The translations under genes were made by a program, and so were the position numbers. Shown here one piece after another: positions 1-8,739 of a DNA stretch of 64,000 nt (its first letter is position 1; each line of letters begins with the position of its first letter). The stretch comes from Emticicia sp. CRIBPO (lineage in GTDB: Bacteria > Bacteroidota > Bacteroidia > Cytophagales > Spirosomataceae): positions 248,001 through 312,000 of the forward strand of contig NZ_JAAAKV010000008.1 of the NCBI RefSeq assembly GCF_009905725.1, given 5' to 3'. Under the pieces are notes generated by a model. The model worked only from the letters and a program-made list of their open reading frames with translations, did no database searches and had not been told where the DNA came from.

Positions 1-1
1 G

Positions 2-961
2 TCTCTGAATACCCAGACCACGCCGAACGGTTATGAGTGGATCTCTAAACCTGTGTTGAAAGTTGGCTACGTCGATATTCCCCTGTCGCCGATTGTCGGA
101 AAGCTCATTGACAATAACCACGCGTCTTTTGCGAAACAGATAGACCAGGTGATTAAGGAAAACTACTCGCTGAAGCCCTACCTGATTGATGCCTGGAATA
201 TGGCTAAAAAGCCTTTCCTGGCCTCTGAGGAATACCACACCTGGGTGAAGGTTGAGCCGGTAGACATCTTTTTGACGCCGCTTAAAACCGTAGGGCAGGA
301 TCTTAAAACCACCATCGGGTTTAAGGTTTTTGTAGAAACCATCGTCGGAAAGGAGCCGGAGGCCCCCAAACCGGTCACGCAGATACCGCTTTTGAAGACC
401 GTCGATCAGATACCGGAAGTGTTTGAAGTTTCTCTTTTTAATGTGATTTCATACGAAGAGGCCACCAGGATCAGCAAAACCATGTTTGAAGGTCAGACTT
501 TTGAATTCAGAAAAGGGAAGTATAAGATCAGCATAACGGATATGTCTATTTATGGCAGTAAGGAATACCTGGTTATAGAGGTTCAGACCAAGGGAAACCT
601 GAAGGGCACGATTTATCTGAAAGGGATCCCCAAATATGATCCGGTAAGCAGGCAGGTAGTGCTGACCCAGACAGAACTTGACATTAAGTCCAAGAGTTTC
701 CTGGTGAAGGCCGCCAGCTGGTTACTGGAAGGCACCCTGGAGAAAAAGGTGGAAAAAGACTTCGGATTGCCGATGGATGATATCATTAAATTTGCCAAAG
801 CAAGTGTGGAAAGCACCATCAATACAGAGTTCAGCAAAGGCGTAAAAATGAGCGGGGTGATCACAGAAGTGGTGCCCGGTGAGGTACAGGTAAGCGAAGA
901 AGGCATCCTGGCCATTGTGAACTCAAAAGCGAAAGTGCAGTTAAAAGTGAAAGGTTTGTAA
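2..961 (+). CDS. DUF4403 family protein, 3' part (start lies before the window)
   Basis: The reading frame is open from base 2, so the visible 319 residues are the C-terminal part of a longer protein. The sequence resembles DUF4403, a family of exported lipid-binding-like (TULIP-type) proteins common in Bacteroidota whose exact role is not known. Visible support is an alternating hydrophobic/charged beta-rich pattern, a stretch built around PLSPIVGKLID near the start of the visible part, and no membrane segment in this portion. A GTG at base 53 could serve as a start but the coding pattern continues upstream of it, so I treat the gene as partial. Its stop codon overlaps the promoter region of the RNase P RNA gene. 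Family assignment is from recognition of the sequence, not from a search. Confidence 0.7.
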   Translation, partial: SLNTQTTPNGYEWISKPVLKVGYVDIPLSPIVGKLIDNNHASFAKQIDQVIKENYSLKPYLIDAWNMAKKPFLASEEYHTWVKVEPVDIFLTPLKTVGQDLKTTIGFKVFVETIVGKEPEAPKPVTQIPLLKTVDQIPEVFEVSLFNVISYEEATRISKTMFEGQTFEFRKGKYKISITDMSIYGSKEYLVIEVQTKGNLKGTIYLKGIPKYDPVSRQVVLTQTELDIKSKSFLVKAASWLLEGTLEKKVEKDFGLPMDDIIKFAKASVESTINTEFSKGVKMSGVITEVVPGEVQVSEEGILAIVNSKAKVQLKVKGL

Positions 962-970
962 AAAATAGCG

Positions 971-978
971 TAGTTTTG
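971..978 (+). promoter_or_regulatory. Likely -7 box of the rnpB promoter
   Basis: TAGTTTTG fits the Bacteroidota -7 consensus TAnnTTTG and ends four bases before the first base of the RNase P helix P1. No well-spaced -33 box is obvious. Confidence 0.55.
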
Positions 979-982
979 TAGC

Positions 983-1338
983 AGAAATAAGCCATCTTAT
1001 CGCTTCCCGGCAACGGGGGGAGGAAAGTCCGGACAGCGAAGAGCATCATGCTACCTAACGGGTAGGGACAGCGTTGGCGACGATACTGTTACAGCCAGTG
1101 CCACAGAAAATATACCGCCGTGAGCAATCAGGGTAAGGGTGAAATGGTGGGGTAAGAGCCCACCGGTTTGCCAGCAATGGCAGATGCAGGGTAAACCTCA
1201 TGAGCTGAAAGACCAAATATACCGGCGTTTAAGGGTTGCTCGCCCCAGCCGGAGGGTAGGTTGATAGAGGTACCGGGCGACCGGTATCCCAGATAAATGA
1301 TAAGTGAAATACAGAATTCGGCTTATAGGCTTATTTCT
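983..1338 (+). ncRNA. rnpB: RNase P RNA (catalytic subunit, bacterial type A)
   Basis: This RNA is the catalytic part of RNase P, which trims the 5' leader from precursor tRNAs. The conserved core GAGGAAAGTCCGGAC is present near base 1019, and the downstream conserved block with AGAGGTACCGGGCG and CCCAGATAAATGA lies near 1266-1300. The two ends form a perfect 11-bp helix P1 (AGAAATAAGCC at 983-993 with GGCTTATTTCT at 1328-1338), which sets the boundaries. The length of about 356 nt is normal for the type A RNA. It lies alone between a DUF4403 gene and rpsP. Confidence 0.95.
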
Positions 1339-1380
1339 ATTTTTATGGTATTAAAGCTTTTTTATATCGTAGATTGTTTG

Positions 1381-1388
1381 TACTTTTG
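1381..1388 (+). promoter_or_regulatory. Likely -7 box of the rpsP-rimM-trmD promoter
   Basis: TACTTTTG matches TAnnTTTG and lies 53 bases upstream of the rpsP start, leaving a leader of about 48 nt that contains an A-rich stretch before the start codon. Confidence 0.6.
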
Positions 1389-1441
1389 CACTCCAAATTT
1401 AAAAAAAACCGGGACGGGTTCCCGAATTTAAACAAACAATT

Positions 1442-2005
1442 ATGGCAGTTAAAATCAGATTAGCTAGAAAGGGTCGTAAAAAAATGCCTATTTACGATAT
1501 CGTTGTAGCAGATGCTAGAGCACCACGTGATGGTCGCTTTATTGAGAAATTAGGTCAGTACAATCCACATTCTACTCCTGCGACTATCGCACTTAAAGGA
1601 GACAGAGCTTTGTATTGGCTGATGGTTGGAGCTCAACCAACAGATACAACTAAAAAAATCCTTTCTGTAAACGGTATCATGTTCAAAAAACACCTTCAGA
1701 TAGGTGTGGACAAAGGAGCCATCACTCAGGAAGTTGCTGACAAGAGATTTGAAGACTGGTTGGCTGAAAAAGCACAGAAAAGAGAAAGCAAAATAGCGAA
1801 ATTATCATCTGATAAATCTGCTGTTAAAACTGCGATCTTCGAAGCTGAACGTAAGAAAAAAGAAGAAAAAGAAGCTGCAGCCCTTAAAGCTGAGCAGGAT
1901 CTGATTGCCGCTGCTGAAGCTGCTAATGCTCCTGTAGCTGAAGAAAGTGTTGAAGAAGCTCCTGCTGACGAAGCAGCTGATGCACCTGAAGCAACACAAG
2001 AATAA
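1442..2005 (+). CDS. rpsP: 30S ribosomal protein S16
   Basis: S16 is a small-subunit ribosomal protein needed for 30S assembly. Residues 1-80 form the S16 domain, with the typical opening [20 protein letters not shown], where the basic patch contacts 16S rRNA. At 187 residues it is about twice the length of the E. coli protein: after residue 115 there is a low-complexity tail rich in Lys/Glu and then Ala/Glu, ending in an acidic segment. Such tails are usual in Bacteroidota. It opens the rpsP-rimM-trmD ribosome/tRNA-maturation cluster. A hairpin with a T-run lies between rpsP and rimM and probably lets rpsP be made in excess over the two enzymes. Confidence 0.97.
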   Translation: MAVKIRLARKGRKKMPIYDIVVADARAPRDGRFIEKLGQYNPHSTPATIALKGDRALYWLMVGAQPTDTTKKILSVNGIMFKKHLQIGVDKGAITQEVADKRFEDWLAEKAQKRESKIAKLSSDKSAVKTAIFEAERKKKEEKEAAALKAEQDLIAAAEAANAPVAEESVEEAPADEAADAPEATQE

Positions 2006-2024
2006 TTTTAATCGCATGATAATT

Positions 2025-2058
2025 AATCCCCTCCAGTTTATGCGGTGGGGATTTTTTT
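2025..2058 (+). terminator. Hairpin with T-run between rpsP and rimM
   Basis: AATCCCC (2025-2031) pairs with GGGGATT (2047-2053) and is followed by a run of T. As rimM and trmD follow closely, it more likely acts as a partial terminator or attenuator than as the end of the operon. Confidence 0.7.
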
Positions 2059-2070
2059 ATTTATTTGAAT

Positions 2071-2601
2071 ATGACTATTGAAGATTGTTTCTTTTTAGGT
2101 AAAGTCACAAAACCCCACGGTGTAAAAGGCGAGGTTGTTTTGTGGTTAGACGTTGATTTTCCTGAATATTATTCAGAAATGGACTCTGTATTTCTGAACA
2201 TCAAAGACGACCTGGTGCCTTTTTTTATTGATAATATTCAGATCAGGGGCAAAAAATCCATAGCAAAATTTGAAGACATGGACTCGATCGAAAAAACACA
2301 ACCGATCATCGGGTTAGACATGTACCTTCCTCTTAACCTCTTACCCAAACTGGAAGGAAATAAGTTTTATTACCACGAAGTAATAGGCTATACCATCTTT
2401 GATAAGGGTACCCGGCAAAACGTTGGAACACTCAAGGCCATTTACGAAGGTTCAGGACAGGATCTGCTGGCGGTGGACATTGAGGGAAAAGAAGCTTTGA
2501 TTCCGATCGTCGATGAAATTATCAGTTCTGTCGATCATGAAAATAAAAATATTACAGTCGATTTACCGTTAGGTTTAATAGACTTATATTTAAACCCATA
2601 A
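2071..2601 (+). CDS. rimM: Ribosome maturation factor RimM
   Basis: RimM binds ribosomal protein S19 in the 30S head and helps process 16S rRNA. The N-terminal barrel domain has the motif [14 protein letters not shown] (residues 10-23), which is a clear RimM signature, and a PRC-barrel domain follows with [11 protein letters not shown]. The length of 176 residues is normal. An in-frame TTG lies six bases upstream, but the ATG at 2071 matches the family N-terminus best. The gene sits between rpsP and trmD, its usual place, and its stop is 13 bases before the trmD start, so the two are probably co-translated. Confidence 0.93.
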   Translation: MTIEDCFFLGKVTKPHGVKGEVVLWLDVDFPEYYSEMDSVFLNIKDDLVPFFIDNIQIRGKKSIAKFEDMDSIEKTQPIIGLDMYLPLNLLPKLEGNKFYYHEVIGYTIFDKGTRQNVGTLKAIYEGSGQDLLAVDIEGKEALIPIVDEIISSVDHENKNITVDLPLGLIDLYLNP

Positions 2602-2614
2602 AACTTTTCCAGTA

Positions 2615-3289
2615 TTGAGAATCGATATAATAAGTTGCCAGCCGGGTTTGTTAGAAGGCTTTTTTGCCCATTCTATCATGAAAAGAGCTGCTGAAAATGG
2701 TTCTGCTGAGGTCGTTATTCATGATTTGAGAGATTACGGACTCGGCAAAAACCGTCAGATTGACGATTATGCTTTCGGAGGAGGAGCGGGTATGGTCATG
2801 ATGATCGAGCCCCTTAGCAAAATCATCAGAAATCTCACGGCAGAGCGTCAGTATGATGAAATTATATACATGACTCCCGATGGTGAAAGATTAAACCAGA
2901 AAGCCGTCAACACACTTTCGCTCAGAACCAACCTCATGATCATCTGCGGCCATTATAAGGGCATTGATGAGCGGGTCAGACAACTCTTCGTGACCAGGGA
3001 AATCTCCATAGGTGATTATGTACTTTCAGGCGGAGAAATTGCCGCTGCAGCTCTGGCTGATGCCGTCATCCGCCTCATTCCGGGTGTTCTGAACGACGAA
3101 ACTTCCGCTCTGACCGATTCATTCCAGGATAATTTACTAGCCCCGCCGGTCTATACCAGGCCTGCCGTTTTCGAAGATAAGGCTGTTCCGGAGGTCTTAC
3201 TGTCTGGTAATGAAAAGCTTATCAACGAATGGAGGCTGGCAAAATCTGTGGAAAGAACCGAAGAACGAAGACCTGATTTATTGCAATAA
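2615..3289 (+). CDS. trmD: tRNA (guanine-N1)-methyltransferase TrmD
   Basis: TrmD methylates G37 next to the anticodon of tRNAs that read CNN codons, using S-adenosylmethionine, and so prevents +1 frameshifting. The deep trefoil-knot fold is visible as [13 protein letters not shown] (about residues 56-68), [23 protein letters not shown] and the SAM-binding loop [14 protein letters not shown]. At 224 residues it is a complete enzyme. The start is a TTG codon: the protein begins with RIDIISCQP, which fits the family, and no ATG or GTG is available upstream or nearby. The gene ends the rpsP operon. Confidence 0.95.
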   Translation: MRIDIISCQPGLLEGFFAHSIMKRAAENGSAEVVIHDLRDYGLGKNRQIDDYAFGGGAGMVMMIEPLSKIIRNLTAERQYDEIIYMTPDGERLNQKAVNTLSLRTNLMIICGHYKGIDERVRQLFVTREISIGDYVLSGGEIAAAALADAVIRLIPGVLNDETSALTDSFQDNLLAPPVYTRPAVFEDKAVPEVLLSGNEKLINEWRLAKSVERTEERRPDLLQ

Positions 3290-3292
3290 TCA

Positions 3293-3323
3293 TTGGAAAA
3301 AGTGCAAAATTTTTGTATTTTTG
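3293..3323 (+). promoter_or_regulatory. Promoter of gyrA
   Basis: TTG (3293-3295), a 20-base spacer and TATTTTTG (3316-3323) match the Bacteroidota -33/-7 promoter pattern. It lies 67 bases upstream of the gyrA start codon and starts just after the trmD stop. Confidence 0.7.
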
Positions 3324-3390
3324 AACGAATAACAAATACTCAAAAGAATCTAATTTAATAAACTTTTAAAAGTATCTTCACAGATTTAGT

Positions 3391-5925
3391 ATGGCTGAGG
3401 AAAATGACAATTTAGACCTTAATTCCCACGATCACGGGACAATAATTCCAATAAATATTGAGGATGAAATGCGTGGAGCCTACATCGATTACTCGATGTC
3501 GGTGATTATCTCACGTGCTTTGCCTGACGTAAGAGACGGCTTTAAACCTGTTCACAGAAGGGTTTTGTATGGTATGTCTGAGCTCGGAGTATTCTACAAC
3601 AGACCTTACAAAAAGTCTGCACGTATTGTAGGAGAGGTTTTAGGTAAGTATCACCCGCACGGTGACAAGTCTGTATATGACACGATGGTCCGTATGGCCC
3701 AGCCGTGGTCTCTTCGTTATACTTTGGTTGATGGTCAGGGAAACTTCGGGTCTGTGGATGGTGATGAGCCGGCTGCGATGCGTTATACTGAGGCCAGGTT
3801 CAAGAGAATTGCCGAAGAAATGCTGGCAGATATCAATAAAGAGACGGTTGATTATCAACCTAACTTTGATGATTCCCTGACAGAACCTTCGGTATTGCCT
3901 GCCAGGATCCCCAATCTGCTTTTAAACGGTACTTCGGGTATCGCCGTTGGTATGGCGACGAATATGGCCCCTCACAACCTCAACGAGGTTGTAGACGGCA
4001 TTGTGGCTTATATCAACAACCCGGATATTGAAATAGAAGAGCTGATCCAGTATGTTAAAGCCCCTGATTTTCCTACAGGTGGTATTATCTACGGTTACAG
4101 CGGTGTTAAATCCGGGTTTGAAACCGGAAGAGGAAGGGTCGTTATCCGTTCTGTGGCCAATTTCGAAGTATCGAGAACAGGTAAAGAGCAGATCGTCGTA
4201 ACGGAGATTCCTTACATGGTCAACAAGGCGAATATGATCGAAAAAACCGCCCAGCTGATCAATGAAAAGAAAATAGAAGGTATCTCAGATCTTAGGGATG
4301 AGTCGGACCGTGACGGTTTGAGAATCGTTTATGATCTTAAAAGAGATGCAGTGCCTAATGTGGTACTGAACAACCTTTACAAACATACCCAGCTTCAGTC
4401 GTCTTTCAGTATCAACAACGTAGCCCTGGTTAAAGGAAGACCGGTTACCCTGAACCTGAAAGAACTGATCAAATATTATGTAGAGCACAGACTTGAGGTT
4501 ATCACCCGCAGAACGCAGTATGAGCTGAAAGAAGCGGAGAAAAGAGCTCATATTCTCGAAGGTTTACTGATTGCCCTTGATCACCTTGATGAGGTAATTG
4601 CATTAATCAGGAACTCAAAAGACCCTGAAACAGCCAAAAATGGTCTGATCGAGACCTTCAGTTTGTCTGAAATCCAGGCCAGGGCCATTCTTGACATGAG
4701 ACTTCAGCGTCTTACGGGTCTTGAAAGAGATAAGATCATCCAGGAATACAAAGAAATCAAAGAACTGATCGAAGATCTGAAAGCCATTCTTGCTTCGGAA
4801 GAAAGGAAAAAAGACATTATCAAGGAAGATCTTCAGGACATCAAAACCAAGTATGGTGATGCCAGACGTTCTAAAATCGAAATGGCCGGCGGTGAGTTCA
4901 ACATCGAGGACATGATTCCGGATGATGAAATGCTGGTTACCGTTTCAAACCAGGGATATATCAAGAGAACAGCTCTTAATGAATACAAAACACAAGGCAG
5001 GGGCGGTACCGGGTCAAGAGGCGTAAAAACCAAGGACGAGGATTACACCGAGCACCTGTTTATGGCCACTAACCATAATTACCTGCTGTTTTTCACTGAA
5101 AAAGGTAAACTATACTGGCTGAGGGTATTTGAAGTGCCTGAAGGCAGTAAAACGTCGAAAGGAAGGGCCATTCAAAACCTGATCAATATCGAGCAGGGAG
5201 ATAAAATCAAGGCGGTTCTGAATGTTAAGACACTTTCTGATGAGGATTATATCAACAATAACTATATTGTGATGTGTACTCAGGCCGGAACAGTGAAGAA
5301 AACGCTCCTTGAGGCTTATTCAAGACCAAGACAAAACGGTATCATAGCGATCAATATCAACGAAGGCGACACTCTTCTGGATGTGGCTCTGACCAACGGA
5401 AACGATTATATCATCATTGCGGCATCACAAGGTAAAGCGGTGAAATTCCACGAATCGGGCATCAGACCAATGGGTAGGGGAGCTACCGGGGTAAGGGGTA
5501 TAACCCTGGCACCGGACGATAAGGTAATCGGGATGATCTGTGCCGACCGCGAAGATGCCCAGTTACTGGTGGTTTCTGAAAACGGATACGGTAAACGTTC
5601 GGATATTTCTGAGTACAGAATCACTTCAAGAGGTGCAAAAGGTGTGAAAACACTTAACATTACCGACAAAGTGGGTAATCTCGTGGCCATCAAACAAGTG
5701 ACTGACGAAGATGATCTGATGATTATTTCAGTAAAAGGTATTGCCATTCGTATGAGTGTGTCTGAATTACGCGTTATGGGTAGAAATACACAGGGTGTGA
5801 AGCTGATCAAACTCAACGAAAAAGACGGAATCGCTTCTGTAACGAGGATCATCAGGGAAGAAGAAATTGAAGATGAGACAGAAAATGGAGAATCTTCATC
5901 AGAAAATGGTGAAAATGCCGTTTAA
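3391..5925 (+). CDS. gyrA: DNA gyrase subunit A
   Basis: GyrA is the DNA-cutting subunit of gyrase, which with GyrB adds negative supercoils using ATP. The breakage-reunion domain begins with the conserved block around [20 protein letters not shown]. The catalytic tyrosine is Tyr132 (AMRYTEARF). The C-terminal beta-pinwheel carries a GyrA box at residues 535-541 (QGRGGTG), which favours gyrase over topoisomerase IV ParC, as does the length of 844 residues. The tail is acidic. In the quinolone-determining region the motif reads [10 protein letters not shown], so the residue that aligns with E. coli Ser83 is Lys93; the acidic partner (E. coli Asp87) is kept as Asp97. It has its own promoter and is followed by a TPR gene. 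Confidence 0.96.
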   Translation: MAEENDNLDLNSHDHGTIIPINIEDEMRGAYIDYSMSVIISRALPDVRDGFKPVHRRVLYGMSELGVFYNRPYKKSARIVGEVLGKYHPHGDKSVYDTMVRMAQPWSLRYTLVDGQGNFGSVDGDEPAAMRYTEARFKRIAEEMLADINKETVDYQPNFDDSLTEPSVLPARIPNLLLNGTSGIAVGMATNMAPHNLNEVVDGIVAYINNPDIEIEELIQYVKAPDFPTGGIIYGYSGVKSGFETGRGRVVIRSVANFEVSRTGKEQIVVTEIPYMVNKANMIEKTAQLINEKKIEGISDLRDESDRDGLRIVYDLKRDAVPNVVLNNLYKHTQLQSSFSINNVALVKGRPVTLNLKELIKYYVEHRLEVITRRTQYELKEAEKRAHILEGLLIALDHLDEVIALIRNSKDPETAKNGLIETFSLSEIQARAILDMRLQRLTGLERDKIIQEYKEIKELIEDLKAILASEERKKDIIKEDLQDIKTKYGDARRSKIEMAGGEFNIEDMIPDDEMLVTVSNQGYIKRTALNEYKTQGRGGTGSRGVKTKDEDYTEHLFMATNHNYLLFFTEKGKLYWLRVFEVPEGSKTSKGRAIQNLINIEQGDKIKAVLNVKTLSDEDYINNNYIVMCTQAGTVKKTLLEAYSRPRQNGIIAININEGDTLLDVALTNGNDYIIIAASQGKAVKFHESGIRPMGRGATGVRGITLAPDDKVIGMICADREDAQLLVVSENGYGKRSDISEYRITSRGAKGVKTLNITDKVGNLVAIKQVTDEDDLMIISVKGIAIRMSVSELRVMGRNTQGVKLIKLNEKDGIASVTRIIREEEIEDETENGESSSENGENAV

Positions 5926-6017
5926 ATGTTAATTTTGAGTTAATGCATTCAAATTTGATTATTTTTTGAATAAACTATAGTCTAAATAATAATTTTAATT
6001 ACCAAACCAAATCTAAA

Positions 6018-7103
6018 ATGAAGAAATTGTTTGTTCTGGCTCTAAGTTGTGCCACCTTCAGCTCTTACTCGCAGGGAGCCGTAGACCCGATAAAGGAAGC
6101 AACTTGTAAATCTTTTAAGGCAGCAGTAGAAGAGAACTTAAAAAATACAGAGAACCCGAAAAAGAATACAAAAAGTGCAACATGGGTTAAACTGGCTGAA
6201 TCTTACAGAGATTTTGCTGATCAGTGTGGAACCGATTCACTGGCTTCTATTAAGTCTTACGAAACTTATGTGAAAGCCCTGGAAGTTGAAAAAGCGGCAG
6301 GCGGAAAAAAAGCAGCCGAAATCGAAGAGGCTTTGAAAGGGGAGAGGTTGTTTACCTCACTGATGGCTCAGGGTGCAGCTCACTACAATAACAAAAATTT
6401 GGGTGTAGCTTCTAAAATGTTCGTTTTGGCTAACACTGTAAATCCTAAAGATACTACAGCTACTTTGTATGCGGGTATTGTTTCTCAGCAAAACAACGAC
6501 TACGCAACAGCCAAAGAAAGTTTCAACAAATACCTGGCTCAGGGAGCAAAAGACCCTGCGGTATTTTACAGTCTTGCAACGATTTACAAGAATGAAAAAA
6601 ATGTTGAAGAGTCTATCAATATCCTGAAAAAAGGTATTGCCGTTAATCCTGGTGATAAAGATTTGAGAGCTGAGCTCATCAACAGCTACCTGGCTACCAA
6701 CAAGTTAGAAGATGCCATCAAAGATCTTCAGCACCTGGTGCAGGCTGATCCTAAAAACATCAACAACAAATTGAACCTGGGTATCATCTATGACAACGCC
6801 GGTAAAAAAGAAGAAGCTAAAAAAGTGTACGAAGAAATCCTTCAGCAGGATGCTAAAAACTTTGACGCTAACTTCGGCTTAGGTGTTTTGTATTTCAACG
6901 AAGCTGTTGAGATCAAAAAAGCTGTAGATGCCATGGATATGAAAACCTACGCTAAAGAAGGTAAGGCGGTTGAGAAAAAAGTTTGTGAGAAATTCACACT
7001 GGCTAAACCGTATTTCACAGCTTCTCTTGCAGCAAAACCTACTGATGCTGACACTGTAGAAAACCTGAAAAACCTTGACAGAGTATTAGAGCAATGTAAA
7101 TAA
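6018..7103 (+). CDS. Exported tetratricopeptide-repeat protein
   Basis: The protein starts with a Sec signal peptide (about residues 1-20, MKKLFVLALSCATFSSYSQG), so it is probably periplasmic or outer-membrane associated. Residues from about 115 to 300 contain several TPR units, recognisable by the repeated pattern of Gly/Ala and Pro spacing such as NPKDTTATLYAGIVSQQNND, NPGDKDLRAELINSYLATNK and DPKNINNKLNLGIIYDNAGK. TPR arrays mediate protein-protein contacts; no catalytic motif is visible. It lies 92 bases after gyrA and may be co-transcribed with it. A strong terminator follows directly. The partner protein is not known. Confidence 0.85.
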   Translation: MKKLFVLALSCATFSSYSQGAVDPIKEATCKSFKAAVEENLKNTENPKKNTKSATWVKLAESYRDFADQCGTDSLASIKSYETYVKALEVEKAAGGKKAAEIEEALKGERLFTSLMAQGAAHYNNKNLGVASKMFVLANTVNPKDTTATLYAGIVSQQNNDYATAKESFNKYLAQGAKDPAVFYSLATIYKNEKNVEESINILKKGIAVNPGDKDLRAELINSYLATNKLEDAIKDLQHLVQADPKNINNKLNLGIIYDNAGKKEEAKKVYEEILQQDAKNFDANFGLGVLYFNEAVEIKKAVDAMDMKTYAKEGKAVEKKVCEKFTLAKPYFTASLAAKPTDADTVENLKNLDRVLEQCK

Positions 7104-7114
7104 TATGTTTTGAG

Positions 7115-7150
7115 AAAAAGGCCGGTTTGAATAAAACCGGCCTTTTTTTT
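7115..7150 (+). terminator. Rho-independent terminator after the TPR gene
   Basis: A GC-rich stem (GGCCGGTTT with AAACCGGCC, short A/T-rich loop) is followed by eight T. It is flanked by A-runs on the left, so it could also work on the minus strand. Confidence 0.9.
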
Positions 7151-7164
7151 ATATCAGAATTTTT

Positions 7165-7692
7165 ATGGCTGCAAAAAAACGAACCCTCAGTCCGGATACC
7201 ATCATCGCGATTTCCGCTACCATTGTCAGTGCCTGTGCATTGATCATCACGATTTACCAGACATCGCTCATGCGTGAGCAGCAACTGAAAACGGTCTGGC
7301 CATACCTGATTACCAGCGAGATGGTTGACGAAAACCAGAAAATGTCCATCATTATTACCAATAACGGCATTGGCCCGGCGATTGTTGACAGCGTCAGGAT
7401 TGAGTATAAAGAACAATCGTACAAAAGCTACGTGGAAGTGGTTAAACAGATCTCCAAAGAACTGAATCGCGGAGAATATGGATTAAGATGGAGTCATAAC
7501 AGTATCAGTAAAGGCTCTGTGATTCAGTCGGGTAACGGCTCGGAATGGATAACTGTCAACGGAGAAGAGGATAACAAGATATTTGCAGAAAGAATGAGAG
7601 ATGTCAAATCTTATATTTATTACCGGTCAATTTATGACGAGAAATGGTGCTCGCAATATCACGTGTCGGATAAGTCAGTAATCGAGCTATGA
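7165..7692 (+). CDS. Membrane-anchored protein of unknown function
   Basis: I do not recognise a named family. The 175-residue protein has one N-terminal membrane segment (about residues 13-31, IIAISATIVSACALIITIYQ) with a short basic N-terminus before it, so the remainder is probably outside the cytoplasm or on a membrane face, followed by a short coiled stretch (SLMREQQLKTVWPYL). The rest looks like a compact beta-rich domain (MSIIITNNGIGPAIVDSVRIEYK and YIYYRSIYDEKWCS). The pattern of a TM helix followed by a beta domain with ITNNGIGPA is seen in many anchored orphan proteins of bacteria. It starts 15 bases after a strong terminator, so it needs its own promoter, which I cannot identify. 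The downstream 860 bases hold only gene remnants. Confidence 0.6.
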   Translation: MAAKKRTLSPDTIIAISATIVSACALIITIYQTSLMREQQLKTVWPYLITSEMVDENQKMSIIITNNGIGPAIVDSVRIEYKEQSYKSYVEVVKQISKELNRGEYGLRWSHNSISKGSVIQSGNGSEWITVNGEEDNKIFAERMRDVKSYIYYRSIYDEKWCSQYHVSDKSVIEL

Positions 7693-7737
7693 TCGGTTCT
7701 GGTTTTTCTATTTAACATAATATAAATTATATAACAA

Positions 7738-8029
7738 ATAGATAATTGTCTTTTCATCCTTCTTCCGGCAGATCTTCAGGATTGCTGTTTATAAATTAAC
7801 TACAAAATTAATCCTGGTTCACAATCATCCCAGTGGTAATACCAATGTTTCTGATTTGGATAAAAGTTTAACCAATCGTCTGATAGATAATTGTCTTTTC
7901 ATCCTTCTTCCGGCAGATCTTCAGGATTGCTGTTTATAAATTAACTACAAAATTAATCCTGGTTCACAATCATCCCAGTGGTAATACCAATGTTTCTGAT
8001 TTGGATAAAAGTTTAACCAATCGTCTGAT
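7738..8029. repeat. 145-bp tandem direct duplication (two copies)
   Basis: The segment starting ATAGATAATTGTC at 7738 repeats from 7883 with a period of 145 bases, and the two copies are identical as far as I can compare them by eye. The match ends at about 8029. The unit encodes the JAMM-motif part of a RadC-like protein. Because 145 is not a multiple of three, the duplication itself shifts the frame. Confidence 0.95.
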
Positions 8030-8174
8030 GGTAGTTGGTCAGTTATTGGAAATCCAGGTAATCGATCAGTTGAAACTGGAAAATACACTTCACATCGCAA
8101 AGAAGATGAAATTAAAAGGCATGGATATAAAAACCATATCCGAAATCACCGGGCTGAGTCCTGAAGATATCTGA
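7887..8174 (+). pseudogene. Decayed radC fragment joined to an Rpn-type nuclease tail
   Basis: An open frame without a start codon (a TAG at 7884-7886 precedes it) encodes RQIFRIAVYKLTTKLILV followed by HNHPSGN, VSDLD and VVGQLLEIQVIDQL. This is the JAMM/MPN+ zinc-site region of RadC (His-x-His, Ser, Asp). At about base 8078 the sequence changes to HIAKKMKLKGMDIKTI followed by SEITGLSPEDI and a stop. That ending resembles the C-terminus of Rpn/PD-(D/E)XK recombination-promoting nucleases, not RadC. The N-terminal two thirds of RadC are missing. A second copy of the JAMM segment lies just upstream in another frame because of the 145-bp duplication. I read this as a fused, dead remnant of two mobile-DNA-associated genes. 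Confidence 0.75.
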
Positions 8175-8216
8175 TGATTTCAAATCTCACCGACATGCTC
8201 TTTTATTAAATTCCGA

Positions 8217-8317
8217 GCCATTTTTAACCAGATTTGATTCGCTCTGAGAATTGAATATCCTGCGTCAATCCCGGGGCTGGCACAAAATATTCAATTCTCG
8301 CGGGCTATGGAAAATGA
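8217..8317 (-). pseudogene. Remnant of a second copy of the neighbouring XRE regulator gene
   Basis: About 100 bases are clearly similar to positions 8818-8917 inside the intact regulator gene, at a distance of about 601 bases. The minus-strand translation gives SPRELNILCQP, an in-frame stop, then IFNSQSESNLVKNG. The intact gene has SRESNIFNQAG and IFNSQTESGQTKNG in the same order. No helix-turn-helix region is left. It is therefore a truncated, inactive paralogue fragment. Confidence 0.7.
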
Positions 8318-8558
8318 CCCGAAACGAGTGATTTTTCTTCTGTTTTTCCAGAAATGCAATTCACTTAAATGGTACTGCGGGTATTTTTGTCAGCCATGAA
8401 AACATCACCGGTTTTTTGCAAACTATTTTGCTTTGGGCAGATATTTAAACTTCCGCCTCAATTACTGAGCGGGGTACAATACCTGAGAAAGAATATCAGG
8501 CCGGGCCTCACAGATCGATACAAACTGTGAGCAGGTTTGATGATGTACAGCTCGTGAT
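8318..8558. other. Gene-free stretch, probably further decayed sequence
   Basis: I see no supported gene here. It holds one inverted repeat, CTCACAG (8507-8513) with CTGTGAG (8525-8531), without a T-run, just beyond the stop of the small membrane protein gene. Confidence 0.5.
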
Positions 8559-8738
8559 TTATCTCAGGTTAATTCTGCTCCCCAGATAAATGATCAGCAA
8601 CATGGACGGGATAATAAAATAAATAGGTGTCTGAACCGGGAGTCTGAAAATGAAGTCGATGATGAGTACTACAATACAAATGGCGATAGCGACTCCGGGC
8701 ATAATTCTGTAAACAAGTCTCTTAAAAAAATCGGACAT
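8559..8738 (-). CDS. Small two-helix membrane protein
   Basis: This 59-residue protein (start MSDFFKRLVYRIMPG) has two membrane segments, about residues 15-32 (VAIAICIVVLIIDFIF) and 37-53 (IYFIIPSMLLIIYLG), with a basic N-terminus and a short basic tail. I do not recognise its family. The frame is open upstream to 8792, but I chose the ATG at 8736-8738 because it lies one base after the stop codon of the XRE regulator gene, an arrangement typical of translational coupling. The pair may form a small regulator plus membrane-effector unit, but nothing in the sequence shows what it does. Confidence 0.6.
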   Translation of the reverse strand: MSDFFKRLVYRIMPGVAIAICIVVLIIDFIFRLPVQTPIYFIIPSMLLIIYLGSRINLR

Positions 8739-8739
8739 C

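Noticed and set aside
2065-2070. TTG start for rimM two codons upstream
   Set aside because: The ATG at 2071 gives the usual N-terminus and normal length.
3391-5925. Topoisomerase IV subunit A (parC) as an alternative for gyrA
   Set aside because: The 844-residue length and the GyrA box QGRGGTG with a full beta-pinwheel favour gyrase.
7738-8029. CRISPR or phage repeat
   Set aside because: There are only two copies, they are adjacent without spacers, and they encode a RadC segment.
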